A DNA stretch of 64,000 bases, from NCBI RefSeq assembly GCF_032854445.1, contig NC_088305.1:18893717-18957716 (forward strand), read 5' to 3'. Source of the DNA: Liolophura sinensis. Lineage: Eukaryota; Mollusca; Polyplacophora; Chitonida; Chitonidae. Positions 46,101 to 57,657 of this stretch are shown in pieces. A model generated the notes under the pieces. The model was given only the letters and a program-made list of their open reading frames with translations. It was not told the DNA's origin and made no database searches. Position 1 is the first letter of the stretch, and every line of letters begins with the position of its first letter. Both the position numbers and the translations under genes were made by a program.

Positions 46101-46867
46101 GATATCATTACATTGGCAAATTGTATTACGTATATTTAGGCCAAGAAGAACGCCTGAGCACGTAGAAACGTAGTCACCAGAACGACAACTTGCTTCAGTA
46201 TGGCACCTGTAGATACACTGTTACAGGCGTTTGGTGTTATAAGCAGGAAAGCTTTCTATATTTTTTCCTCATATTTCTTTGCTAAGTTTCCGTTTAAGTA
46301 ATAAAAGCCATTCTGTTCTCCAAACATTCATGTACGATACAACAAATTACCAGAGACATATCAGTGGGTTTTAATATATCTGAGCAACCATGACAGTACA
46401 CATGTTACAGAATGCATTAAGTTAAAATCACGGTGAAGCTAACTCCCCCCCCCCCCGCCCTCCCAGTTAAAGTCTCGTCTCCAAGCACCTTGCTCTCTTC
46501 AGCGAAAATGCCGACATTTATCATGTGCAGCCTCACTGATACGCCATGCCAAGGCCACACAGTTCAATCATATACCAACATGCTAACAGGCCATCAATCA
46601 ATTGACAGTGTTGCCAGTCTTAACGTCTTAGGCGTGACCGGATTTTGAATTATGTCCGAGTAGTTGGCTGTGTAGGTGTACATGCTAATCCAGCAGAAGT
46701 CTCTGTGGGGCCGGTTTTCTAGTAACACAACACAAGAGAAACATGACGTCTATAACTCCCTAGTTACAGACGGATCGAATTTACCTCTGGCTCATTAAGG
46801 ATCATTTCTGAAATCTTCAACCGAGTCAGTAGCGATAACTCACAAGCGTTTCCAGCAGACTGCTATA
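46101..46867. other. unassigned DNA
   Basis: No gene is seen. A C-rich run lies at about 46444-46463. Confidence 0.4.
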
Positions 46868-47060
46868 TGGCTAGCCAGACAAGCACGGGGAAAATCGTTC
46901 ACTGTTTTCTCAAGCCGAGAAACTTAAAACCGAACATAATTGTCATCACACGATATCGTTTTAGGGTCGATTACTTAAAACACTCCTCGCTGTGCCAGCC
47001 CAGGAATTGTAACTTCACTTCAAAGAGCACCGATCAGAATGCTTTCGAACGAGTTTGAGC
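46868..47060 (+). repeat. inverted match to 15184-15375
   Basis: Plus-strand frame KIVHCFLKPRNLKPNIIVIT corresponds to minus-strand KIVHSFLKARNLKLDIMIMT at 15.3 kb. Most differences change the amino acid, so the shared frame reflects DNA homology more than protein constraint. Confidence 0.6.
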
Positions 47061-47317
47061 AGATCATTATTTCACCTAAACTCCTACAGCTGATGTCAGC
47101 TTCACGCAATTTTCTGTAGAACATCCGTCTTTGTCAATGCTTGTAAGCACATAAAAACAATCCAAAGAACAACAAACGTGCTTCAGAAAAAAGCTATAAT
47201 AAACACGTCTAGAAACATATGCACTGAGTTACAGACCTGTAGAGTTTCAGCAGTCCAATCATTCTGATTGGATAAAGTCTTCATCCAATCAAGTGGACGT
47301 ATTCCAGTTACTGTAAG

Positions 47318-47390
47318 TTTGTTTCCTTCGTCGTCATATGACTGCAAAATTGTACGACGTTAAACCCCAAGCACTCGCTCCCTTATTTAC
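47318..47390 (+). repeat. SINE-like 3' end, GTTTAACGTC family
   Basis: TTCGTCGTCATATGACTGCA, AAATTGTACGACGTTAAACC and CCAAGCACTCGCTC. Confidence 0.65.
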
Positions 47391-47397
47391 AGTCAAC

Positions 47398-47665
47398 CTT
47401 ATAAATATCAAGGGTGCCTGTGTGGCCCGGTGGTTAGCACAATTTACAAGCACAACGTCTCAGAAGCCTCTCATCAATGTTATCACTAAGAGCTCATGTC
47501 TAGTTCGAGCTTGTATCCTCTCCGGTCGTACGTCAGAGGTTAGGTCCACAACCTTAGAGAGGTCTTAGGTTTCCCTTGGGCTGTGCACGGTTTACTCCCA
47601 CCTCCCGTCGTATGTTAAATATTTTTAAGTGTGGCATAAAATTCTAATCAAATAAATTAATATAA
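47398..47665 (+). repeat. diverged full-length SINE
   Basis: GTGTGGCCCGGTGGTTAGCA head, a B-box-like TAGTTCGAGCTTGTATCCTC, CTCCGGTCGTACGTCAGAGG, GTGGCATAAAATTCTAATCA and an AAATAAAT tail. Confidence 0.8.
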
Positions 47666-47707
47666 ACGTCACTGGTAGATAAAGCGGAATAAAATTCATA
47701 ATTATAA

Positions 47708-47790
47708 TTGATTTATTTACTTATTGGATTGGTGTTTTACGCTGTACTCAAGAATATTTCACTTGTACGACGGCGGTCACGCCATAATTA
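47708..47790 (-). repeat. SINE 3' fragment
   Basis: GGATTGGTGTTTTACGCTGT, ACTCAAGAATATTTCACTTG and TACGACGGCGGTCACGCC only. Confidence 0.8.
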
Positions 47791-47827
47791 TAAAAATACC
47801 ATAATTAAAGTGTGAGAATGACACCAA

Positions 47828-47833
47828 AAATAA

Positions 47834-47872
<39 letters not shown>

Positions 47873-47886
47873 ACAAATAAACAAGC
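47828..47886. repeat. AAAT tetranucleotide microsatellite
   Basis: About fourteen AATA units with AACA and AGCA variants at the 3' side. Confidence 0.9.
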
Positions 47887-47982
47887 AAATAAGCGACAGG
47901 TGGGTAAAATCAAATGTCTCATTGTCTTGTTAAACCGCCAACTAAACTGTGAGGCTAGCATGTCTATACAAGGGCAGGGTAA

Positions 47983-48655
47983 TACTAATCTGGCAGGGGA
48001 ATATGGGAACTACCAACCTGGCAGGCTAATACCAATCTGGCAGGAGAATACCAGTCTGGGTGGGGAATACCAATCTGGCAAGGGAATACCAATCTGGAAA
48101 GGGAATACCAACCAGGCAGGGGAATACCAATCTGGCAAGGGAATACCAATCTGGAAAGGGAATACCAACCAGGCAGGGGAATACCAACCTGGCAGGCTAA
48201 TACCAGTCTGGCAGGAGAATACCAGTCTGGGTGGGGAATACCAATCTGGCAAGGGAATACCAATCTGGAAAGGGAATAACAACCAGGCAGAGGAATACCG
48301 ATCTGGTTGGGGAATACCAATCTGGCAAGGGAATACCAATCTGGAAAGCGAATAACAACCAGGCAGGGGAATACCAATCTGGCTGGGGAATACCAATCTG
48401 GCAAGGGAATACCAATCTGGCTGGGGAATACCAATCTGGCAAGGGAATACCAACCAGGCAGGGGAATGCCAGTCTGGCTGGGGAATACCAATCTGGCAAG
48501 GGAATACCACTCTGGCTGGGCAATACCAACCAGGCAGGGGAATACAACTCTGGCTGGGGAATGCCAATTCGGCTGGGGAATTCCAATCTGGCAGGGGAAT
48601 ACCAACCAGGCAGGGCAATACCACCCTGGCTGGGGAATACCAGTCTGGCTGAAAC
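47983..48655. repeat. 19-bp minisatellite, about 35 copies
   Basis: The unit is GAATACCAATCTGGCAAGG with variant classes GAATACCAACCAGGCAGGG and GAATACCAGTCTGGCTGGG. Variants alternate in higher-order patterns. All frames on both strands are open over long distances because three units make 57 bp. Frames of up to 229 codons are artefacts. Confidence 0.95.
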
Positions 48656-48839
48656 AATCTCTATTTAAGTGCATACATTCGAAATGTAATAAGAGACTTA
48701 CTACATATGGAGTAAAACCCAGATCAGTGGCGATTGTATGATAATTGATAAATAATCACATGTAACCGGCGAAACATGGCCTCTTGTCAATTTACCTCAG
48801 TTGGGGTTTTATTCTACCTGTGCTTGTATATGTTTAAGT

Positions 48840-49110
48840 TGTAGCAAATTACACGCTCACTTGGACCGTGGCTTAAGCAGAATTAGGTGGGGGAAAATCG
48901 GCGATCTGAATTGCAATTTATACCACCTCACTGGTCCAGAATGGCTAAAAATTCTGCGTTATTATTACATTTAATAACATTATAACATTGAAACAATGGA
49001 AAGGGACCAGGCCTCGGGAATGCTTACTCCACCAGCAGAATTACTCAAAATACTGTGTTGTCATCACAACATTTAATATTCAATGGCATTAAAACAGTAT
49101 GGTATCAGCT
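48840..49110 (+). repeat. M element, single 35-bp unit
   Basis: GTAGCAAATTACACGCTCAC and GCAGAATTAGGTGG flank, then GGGACCAGGCCTCGGGAATG with CTTACTCCACCAGCAG (one unit), then ATTACTCAAAATACTGTGTT. A single-unit form of the element seen at 4690-5085. Confidence 0.7.
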
Positions 49111-49689
49111 TAAAAAATGCAGCGATGCAGCGATATTATCCTTTTTGGTATAACCGAAGCACACACTCAGTTCGGCCAGAGGATATAGAGGGGCGTGTCT
49201 AAAAATACGAGGTGACGATTAATCCCGTATGATGTAAATTAAATCAGTGGTCAGTTTTAGTCCCGATTTATTCCGTGTTGTTGACAGCTACACGGAAACC
49301 GTTGACGAATTGATATGACTAGTCCAAGTGTTCACGTCGCTTTGAGCCACCAACTGGACATCGGAGTCTCTTCTGGAAAAATGGCATAAGCGTGCCTCAT
49401 GTATACCTCAGCGCCATTTTTCGCGATGTAGTATTTTCTGATTGGTGATTAACGTCAACACGCTTCACCTGACAATCTGTGGCACCATCCAGTGTACACA
49501 TGTTTTATCGTTGTCACCTTCAGATTAGCCTTCTGGACAAGAGCCTTGATCTCACCTACTGAATTTCACGTTCTCAAAAACGCCAGACCGATCCTTGAAA
49601 ATCGCATATTTCTCTTTGCATGCTGCTCCTTAATCGAGTCCTGAAGATATCTCTTCGTTGGCGTATTTCTTGTACTGCTCTGCAGTGAT
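49111..49689. other. end of the inverted copy; otherwise unassigned
   Basis: 49262-49375 is the reverse of about 14765-14885 (TTGATATGACTAGTCCAAGT). Nothing else is supported. Confidence 0.45.
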
Positions 49690-49825
49690 AATGCCTCTTA
49701 CTTGGAGCATAAATTACATTAACTGAACATTTAGCATTAACTTTGGCTCCAGGTGCCCTAGTTAACTTAACATTTAGCATTAATGCTGTTCCACTTGTCC
49801 TCATTAACATAACATTTAGCATGAA
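49690..49825. repeat. short tandem repeat, about 2.5 units
   Basis: AACATTTAGCATTAA recurs at intervals of about 50-53 bp (TGAACATTTAGCATTAACTT, TTAACATTTAGCATTAATGC, ATAACATTTAGCATGAACCT). Confidence 0.7.
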
Positions 49826-50091
49826 CCTATTCGCTCATTGTGGTGCTTAACAGGTTAATTAGACAGTTTTTTCATCGCGTTTATGATATTATAATTATAA
49901 TGCAATGTTTTAAAAACTTCTAGTAGATACGATTTTGTCTAATTTATTCAGTAAACTGTGTAGTTATAATCTTTGGATCTAATGCGTATACAGATAAAAC
50001 AGTTTATTGGTGCCTTTTTCATTTATTCCCTATAATCAAAAGAGAAAAGGCTAACTTTAGTGACAGTTTATTAGAAAGGGGTTGGTTGTAT

Positions 50092-50250
50092 TTGGGAAGG
50101 CCTGATCAACATTCACAGCCAAAGGCTTTTGGTTTACCTGAGCTCTCCCCGGTTTCATCCCGCCATAATATTGGCCACCATGAAATAAAGTATAAGTGAA
50201 ATATTCTTGAATATCGCATAAAACACCAATCAAATAAATAAATAAATGAG
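50092..50250 (+). repeat. 5'-truncated SINE
   Basis: GAGCTCTCCCCGGTTTCATC, CCGCCATAATATTGGCCACC, AGTGAAATATTCTTGAATAT, CGCATAAAACACCAATCAAA and an AAATAAAT tail. Confidence 0.8.
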
Positions 50251-50877
50251 AAAGAACATGGAATACAGAACATCCTGGAGATAACTGTACCTTCCTATCG
50301 CCCAAATTTAGAATTTAAAAAATGGACATGAATTTCAAGTGCTAAATACAATTTCAATATCCACAACTTCAAATATGTAGTTGTCAGCTAAGTATTGAGT
50401 TGTATATGTCCACAGTTGACACCTGTCGTCCTGGGTAACACAGTGTAAGTACAGGTCCTAGAGGGCTTGTTCGGTACGGCGTGATCTTTGTTGTGCTAAG
50501 AAAAAGAACTCAACTTGTGGAGGTTTGAAATTTCGAGTGGAAACACTCGACGTCCAATTTATATTTAGGTCTTGCTCGATGGAATGGACGGAATGGATTT
50601 AAAACGGAACTGGTGAGTGTAAATCCTTGAAGCAAAGAGATGGCATCGCGGTTCTTGACTGTGGGATTTTGAGATTCAAAACAGTCAAGTGCTTTTCGTG
50701 TCACAGATACAACACGAAAGGATGCGACTGGAAGAGAGGTGCTGACAAAGACACTTACTAGTTATTTGCCGTTCTCTTCAGGCTCATGGTTTTGTACGCT
50801 GGAAACAGAAAGCAAAACGGTGGCATTAAAATTTAAATCCTACTCACTGCCCGCAGAAGTATGTCATAAAACGGGTG
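50251..50877. other. unassigned DNA
   Basis: No supported feature. Confidence 0.45.
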
Positions 50878-51193
50878 AAAATATGTGTCTGTATAGTTGT
50901 AAAGAAAATACTACACGTTGTAGCCAAATTGAATAGAGGTGTACTGTTATATATGTGATTTCGTACCATATCTTCCAAAGTAGCCAAATTGAATAGAGGT
51001 GTACTGTTATATATGTGATTTCGTACCATATCTTCCAAAGTAGCCAAATTGAATAGAGGTGTACTGTTATATATGTGATTTCGTACCATATCTTCCAAAG
51101 TAAGTACATACTACTTAATTTGGACATCACCAAGGGAACAACCAATACCCTTTGCCATTAGTGCGCTGAGGTTTTTCCAGTAAATGTTAGTAT
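50878..51193. repeat. repeat R1 with three 60-bp minisatellite units
   Basis: The unit arrays at 50920-51099 are three identical 60-bp copies (GTAGCCAAATTGAATAGAGG, TGTACTGTTATATATGTGAT, TTCGTACCATATCTTCCAAA). Flanks AAATATGTGTCTGTATAGTT and AAGTACATACTACTTAATTT recur in R2. The 20-residue periodic frames on the minus strand are artefacts of the 60-bp period. Confidence 0.95.
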
Positions 51194-52277
51194 ATTCATT
51201 TCTCTACGATTATTTATTCATTCAGTGATTTAGTTTGGTTGGTGTTTAACACCGTAGTGAGGAAAACTTCACTTGGTCGGAGATACCATAGGCCTTTTTC
51301 TCATACCTGTGAAATACCCTGACCTCAAGTCGTAGCTGCACAAGTGCCCAACAGATGGATAGATTTGAACTCACAACCAAGGTATTCTAGGTCCGACAGG
51401 CTTAGGAGTCAACGATAATGATACATGTACAAGCGACATGGGCAAGCGACATTAAGGTAATGTTTCAAAGTTATTTCGTAACAGTATCCAACTGAAATTG
51501 TGTACCTTTCCTGTTTTCGAGTCTTTTGGATTCATCATTGCCATTTATTTCTGTTCGCGCTGAGGACAATACACGTGAAGAGGCCTAGACATTCCAGAAA
51601 GAGAAACAGTTTTGCCACATTTAGTCAGAATGCAACGATAATTCATAGGTCATACAGGTTGATTTAACAGTTTGACGTTGGCGTCACAAAACACTGGAGA
51701 AATCATTCCTAGATAAAAATCCATACCGTTGAAGTATAAAGCTGGTCGATGGGGAAGCGAGGAAACAAATTAATCTATCGACAAAGATAACAGCGCTCCA
51801 TATTTTTCTCCCTCACGTTTAACGATGTTCTAGGACAAGCACAATTGCAGCTATTCATATCTACATCATGTCAACGTAATGAAAAAAACGTATCTCTCAC
51901 GGTTTAATGACAGACTTTTCCTGAGTAATCTATACCTTATTTTCTGTTAATAATTAGCTATCAGCTAACGGCGAAAAAGGCTCCAGATTTTTATACTAAT
52001 GAGGTCCTAAAAAAAAGTATAACGCCAGTACAAAAATCATGCCATCGTTGTTATTATATCTTAGGCTGTCCATATATCCATGGCTAAAGGAGGCACTTTT
52101 TGACAACCTTTTTTCGGAGAGATCGCTGTCAGACATTTGTGAAGCTGTGGCCTGCATGGTGTCACGTGAGTCAAAGGTCCAGACCTGCACGGTGAGTCAC
52201 TGAAGAAGAGAATATTTCATTATAGGCTCTCTGTCAGGCATCATTTAAACTGACAGTGTCTTTTAGGCTTTTAATTT

Positions 52278-52312
<35 letters not shown>

Positions 52313-54016
52313 TTGAAATCAGAGATCTACAGTAACGACGCTGGTAAAGTAAATGAAATTGTTCTTATTTTTCTGAGGATTTGTATTGTTGATTTAACTC
52401 GTGCTTCAAGGCTGTAAGGTAAGGTTTGGTGAAGCCAGACTGACCCCCTGGGGGAGAGAGAGGCACAGCATTTTGCCACATACCTGACAAACTCTATAAC
52501 CTTAAGCTAACACAGAACCGACGAGAGCTGGACTCGAACAGAAGACAGACTGAAGCCATTAATCTGCTCGAAAACCATGTAAAAGGTGTTTTGCAATATA
52601 ATTTATTACGCAGTGGACAAGTGAAGAAATTCTAAGACTGCAAATTTTAACGTCTTAAGAATGTATTGAAATGATACACAACAAGACCGCAAAAGTTTAT
52701 TTTTCAGTTTTAAAGGAGATTTAATATAAAAATTAACTGGTTTTGTGGCATGTCTCCAACTTATCGAGATACTTATTGGATCATCATAAATGACAGGTTC
52801 TCACTGAAGTACGAAAAGCCTATTTATAAAAAAGAGAAGATGTTTTGTGATTCTGAAGAAATATTTTATTTTTTAAAAAACAAAGCAATATTAGCGGCTT
52901 CAACCCTCGAGGACAGAGTTAAAACAAGATTCTCTTTGACATTGCGAGAAATGTAACAAGCTTTTATTTCATCACGATCGGCTTTTAAGAGATACTTTAA
53001 AGGTTTATCTCCGAAGTCCTAACTTTCCAGTCTCCTCATTTTTCCCAAGAGATGTACCTGTGATGAGATAGACGAAATTAAAGGGAACGCTTTATGCATG
53101 ACGTCGTCAAAGTAAACTGGATTACCCATGAGGCCTCTGTGTCAACTTTTTTTATGCGTTTTTATCAACTCCATGACTCCATGTAATATTTTTCACAATA
53201 CAAGGCTTCCTTTATAGATAAAAAGCTGGCTTGTGCGAACCCTTTCCAATTCCCAGGAAGAGTTCCAAAGGTGGCAGTTTTGTCACATAAACACTGATAA
53301 TTTCGAAGTCAAAGAAAATAACAGCATGATACTGATATCGATATATTTAAACACAGTGCTGGGTTTCCTCCCAATATAACGCTGGCCTCCGTTGTAAACA
53401 TGAAATACTCGGTTTAAAACTCCAAGCAAATAAATATTAAAATAAATAAATCACAGGGCTAAAAACGGCTTTCCATGTATGTGTGATTTAGCCTCAAAAA
53501 GTTGTTTGATTTTCAAATTTCTAAAAAAAAAGGATTAAAATGCACATTCCATTCTGCAGTATACCTTGCCAAACTCCATCTAGTGAAGGGTTTCAGTATC
53601 ATTTCAAACGTTCCTTAGAAAAATCGCCTACCTTTAGGCCCTACATGATAAAGGTTGTATGGAAACTGGCGACGGTTGTCATTAAAATCCCTACTGGGTG
53701 CTGCGGGCGAGTCATAAGCGTGATTAGCCTCTCACCAATGCGGTCGCTATTTACGTCCTGGCTGGCATCCTGTTCGGTCGTACGTGGGAAGGTCTACCAC
53801 CAGCCCCACGTTTTGTCCGGTTTCCGTCGTATACGTGAAAATAAATACATGTGGATAGATAGAATCCATAACGTTGATGGTTTTATACATTCGAAGACCT
53901 TGGACCCACTGTTCCTTGAAAAACAAGGCTCGAACCGTCTCATTCACTAAGCGGTATACTGATTATCTGCTACATCTAAACAATCCATATAGAGCACAGT
54001 CCGTGAAAGATGTATT

Positions 54017-54030
54017 TATATATATCTATA

Positions 54031-54095
<65 letters not shown>
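54017..54095. repeat. AT microsatellite in copy A
   Basis: An impure start (TATATATCTATATCTATATA) is followed by pure AT. It directly precedes CTTGGGTTTAAAGGA. Confidence 0.95.
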
Positions 54096-54097
<2 letters not shown>

Positions 54098-54584
54098 TTG
54101 GGTTTAAAGGAAGCCACATACTCACCAGGTAGGCACGTTTTATCTGGACCTGTATTTGTACAAAGAACAAAACGGTTTCCTGTCTCGAAGACAGTTTTGA
54201 CATTGTGAATTATGAATCACTTGGATAAAAACAAGCTGAAGAGCGTGTACATTTGGGGTGTACATATCTCGCTATTCCGTTATGTGATGATTTCAATCAA
54301 CGTCACAAGTTGTTACTGCAAAAGCTCGTGTGTTAAGTTTATTCCATTAAACGACTTCGAAACGCTGCTCTGTTATCCACGTGATCGATTTTCTCTTATG
54401 CAAACCTTTGATTTTCCAATTACGACAACGAATCGCTTTTAACCACCAGCTTTGCCGCAATTTAAAATCAAAACCATTTTGCCTTCTAAGACATCTCGAG
54501 AACAAGAAGCAATGAGTCGTCGGTGTTGGTAAGACAGACTGCCTTCTAACCGTCTTTATACAAGCTTCATTATGCTTTAAACCT

Positions 54585-55110
54585 ACCATCAGGATCCATT
54601 CGCATTATTTTGATGTTTTTTGGTATGTTAAACTTGATGACAACACAGCAATCGGAGTAATTCTAGACCACTCAAGGCCAAAATAGCTGACATCACTGCA
54701 TTTTCATTCAAATGGAATAATTACCACAAGCTAACAGCACGGCATGGGGAAAGGAGAATTCTTTCTAAAGCTTGCATGCGTGGTCACTTTTTTACAACAG
54801 ATATGATTTGTTAACGTGGCACGCCTGCCATAACAGGTCCCTTTACATTGTTTTAATATTTTTGTATGTTAAATCTGATGACAATACAGCATTTAGAGTA
54901 AGCTTAGATTATCACGCTGGTTTCACCCTGTGTTGTAAGTTTTATATACACGTTTCGTATTCCTGCGTAGATCAGGATTCTGCTGTTGGAGTAGGTATCC
55001 CTCATGCCTGGTTCCTTTGCAGTGTTTTAATGTGATTCTATGTTAAATGTGATGATAACAAAGCATTCTGAGTAATTCTCGAACACTGACGTCTTATAAA
55101 TTGCAGGTAG
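54585..55110 (-). repeat. M-element-like segments, inverted, in copy A
   Basis: Three diverged segments (about 54585-54680, 54830-54945, 55000-55110) share TATGTTAAA, GATGACAA and CAGCA. The last is preceded by one 35-bp unit read backwards (TGTTGGAGTAGGTATCCCTC, ATGCCTGGTTCCTTTGC). Confidence 0.6.
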
Positions 55111-55176
55111 TGTCTCTGCATTTTTTGTACCCATTTTCGTTGAAAACCAAGGGGTGATAGAGGCCGTGTAATTTAC

Positions 55177-55611
55177 AAATATGTGTCTGTATAGTTGTAA
55201 AGAAAATACTACACGTTGTAGCCAAATTGAATAGAGGTGTACTGTTATATATGTGATTTCGTACCATATCTTCCAAAGTAGCCAAATTGAATAGAGGTGT
55301 ACTGTTATATATGTGATTTCGTACCATATCTTCCAAAGTAGCCAAATTGAATAGAGGTGTACTGTTATATATGTGATTTCGTACCATATCTTCCAAAGTA
55401 GCCAAATTGAATAGAGGTGTACTGTTATATATGTGATTTCGTACCATATCTTCCAAAGTAGCCAAATTGAATAGAGGTGTACTGTTATATATGTGATTTC
55501 GTACCATATCTTCCAAAGTAAGTACATACTACTTAATTTGGACAACACCAAGGGAACAACCAATACCCTTTGCCATTAGTGCGCTGATGTTTTTCCAGTA
55601 AATGTTAGTAT
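55177..55611. repeat. repeat R2 with five 60-bp units
   Basis: Same sequence as R1 (50878-51193) but with five 60-bp copies at 55218-55517. The two extra units account for the length difference. Flanks differ from R1 by very few bases. Confidence 0.95.
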
Positions 55612-57657
55612 TGTAGCGATTTGTTTTTATATATATATCTTCTTAACGATACAGATATCCCAGTTCCAAATCACACCATTTACTACAGGGGAAAGCACAA
55701 TATTGGTAGCGTGAAACACCCAGTGTCGAACTCTGGAACAATATCTGTATACTGCTGGAGACGTTCGCTACTATGGATTCTTTTGAATGTCAGCTCGGTC
55801 AGTCCGTGTCATTCAGTAGTATGTTTGAAAAACCACTAGTTAGCTCTGAACTTCGAATAACCAAGAAAAGTCCGATTTTTAAGGTTCAACAAACAGCAGC
55901 AACAGTTTTATTAAAATAGAGTGACAGGGGTATGTTAATATATATATATATATGTAAAAGTGCCAGTACTGTGTACAAGCACAACATCTGTACTTCAGAT
56001 GGTTCAGATAACTGTGTTAGGGATATCTCAGGGAGGTATTAAACCTAGTGCTGCTGTGATAGTGGTATGTCCTACTGGTGTTATATAGACAATATGTCAG
56101 CCATGTGTGGGGACATTATCCGTAAATAATACTTTCAGGTCTTCTCTGGGAGTAACAGTTCCAGAATTGGTCCAGTAATAACTTGGGAAAACGAGTTCCA
56201 AATTCTGGGACTCGGCGTCTCACTGTGCCGAAACTGGGAATCCCAGTCCCACTATTGCTCAGGGGCACTTATGCACAAATTCTCCCAGTATAAATGTTTC
56301 AGCTCATACTTGGGAATTATAAAATTTTGGTCCAGAAAATCCCAGTTACAAACTATTGAGATATACTGTCTCAATCATGGTTGGGAATATCAGTCTCACA
56401 GCCTGGGAAAGTCAGTCCCACAGCCTGGGAACACTTGTGTCACAATTTGGAACTAGCAGTCTCACTGTCTCTAGGTATGCTCTAAAGCTGAAATCCCACT
56501 TCAGTGCTGACAACTTATCTAGCTACCACTTTACACTGCTTATATACATGTAAAATACCTGCCTTAGAAAGCTAACTAGGTGGAAATTTAGATGTTAACA
56601 CGACGGTGGTCCGAGATCATCTGGGACTAAAAGTGGGAATTTGCCCAGTATTTATAGTCTACGCTCATAAATATTCATGAGTACCAAGGATGGTACTCAG
56701 AGCACTGATTGGCTAATACCAAAGTAACAACATCTGTGTATAGAAATACTATACATGTACATGCGTATCTAATGTCATGGCACATTTTTTTTTTCTTTTT
56801 TTCTTAATAATGGAAAGATGAACAATAACTTGTAGGTAGAAAGGAGATGAGCCTGTGGAGTGAAACTATTTACTTTCGCAAATACAATTTAATGCCCCTT
56901 TTGAAACTCTTCAATATGAGTTTAACACTAAAGGATGTCGTAAAGTAGACAACCTCGTCTAGCGGCAGTTCACCGTGAACGACGATCGTGCGCGGCGAAG
57001 CAACAACAACCACAAAAAAAAATGATTTAGTGTCTTAAACTTGGTACAAAGGACGTTTTATGCCAAAATCATGCCACAGTCAGTGAGTACTAATTTTGTT
57101 TTAACTGGAAAGATGCCGTACGTGGTTTGTTACAGCAAGAATATGTCCAAAAGTAATGGAAACTCTACTCGAATTTGTCACTTCAAAATATTAACAAGGG
57201 CGGATGTTTCGCCAAACTTAAGGTCGCTAAAAAAAACTGTTGTATGCAACCTAGTCAAACAATATCTGATCACCAAGCTTGGGGAGAAACTCCTTCAACA
57301 TGTCAGTGTATTATATGTGAAATATGGTGTTCTAATTAAGTCATCAAGTGTTAAAATTCTTACGTTGGAAAGGACAGGGGTCAACGGAAACTGTGTCCTT
57401 CAAAAGTTATATTAAGGCGCCAAAAACAACTTGCTCTCATGAGTCCACAAAATATCCTGTCTCTATATGTTACAAAAAAAAAATATATATTTCAAAATAT
57501 TCCACAAAAATTCTAATTTAATTTAAGGATATGTCTAACCCATAAAAATTTACATTCTACCGGTAAAACCTGTGTCTACGTTATGGACAAGGCAGAAAAT
57601 TAACCCCTAACCTCCCATGCAATTATATGAAATAATATACTCTAGCAAAATCGCCAC
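55612..57657. other. spacer between the 4-kb units
   Basis: It contains a short AT tract (about 55938-55953) and an imperfect repeat-rich stretch at about 56155-56470, with CTGGGAA and CAGTC/TCCCAC phrases recurring every 20-40 bp. A hairpin-prone patch lies at about 56668-56702. No RNA gene is recognised. Confidence 0.45.
57041..57415 (+). CDS. unrecognised open frame
   Basis: A 124-codon frame whose first ATG is at 57071, giving 114 residues. MPYVVCYSKNMSKSNGNST vaguely recalls the start of THAP-type zinc fingers, but the required second cysteine, the tryptophan and the C/H pair are not visible. The 3' side is lysine- and leucine-rich. It lies in the spacer between the duplicated units. 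Chance or a worn transposon fragment is as likely as a gene. Confidence 0.13.
   Translation: MVQRTFYAKIMPQSVSTNFVLTGKMPYVVCYSKNMSKSNGNSTRICHFKILTRADVSPNLRSLKKTVVCNLVKQYLITKLGEKLLQHVSVLYVKYGVLIKSSSVKILTLERTGVNGNCVLQKLY

Larger units (their letters stand above)
42950..49380 (-). repeat. inverted, diverged copy of the 9-27 kb unit
   Basis: Blocks appear in reverse order and orientation: j at about 43010-43110, h at about 43780-43860 (GTTGCTCGTTACTCATTTTG is the reverse of AAAATGAGTAACGAGCATCC), d at 45730-46100, the 15184-15375 segment at 46870-47060 and the 14765-14885 segment at 49262-49375. Younger insertions (SINEs, the 19-bp array, an M element) lengthen it. Confidence 0.5.
51189..55174. 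repeat. 4-kb duplicated unit, copy A
   Basis: It is nearly identical to 57658-63211 apart from the Tc1 insertion, AT-tract length and scattered substitutions or small indels. It contains older repeats: a minus-strand SINE-like element at about 51235-51425 (GGTGTTTAACACCGTAGTGA and GATTTGAACTCACAACC), TTTA repeats at 52270-52315, a repeat with ACTCGAACAGAAG at about 52385-52600, SINE remnants at 53358-53450 and 53700-53848, the AT tract, block f at 54140-54370 and M-like segments at 54585-55110. No gene is recognised. The frame at 53540-53950 runs through SINE remnants. Confidence 0.9.

Noticed and set aside
47900-48741. Open frames of up to 229 codons on both strands
   Set aside because: These are artefacts of the 19-bp array. 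Overlapping frames on both strands are equally open.
53747-54203. Tyr/Ile repeat open frames across AT tracts (also 61948-62241)
   Set aside because: Translation of the AT dinucleotide repeat and SINE remnants.
50844-55563. 20-residue periodic proteins (MEDMVRNHIYNSTPLFNLAT type)
   Set aside because: The 60-bp units read open in two frames at once. No start context or unique domain is present.
50878-55611. LTR retrotransposon with R1 and R2 as long terminal repeats
   Set aside because: No TG...CA ends, primer-binding site, polypurine tract or pol coding between them, and the internal part occurs without R as copy B.
57041-57415. THAP-domain protein
   Set aside because: Only a loose resemblance at MPYVVCYSKN. 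The zinc ligands and conserved tryptophan cannot be placed.
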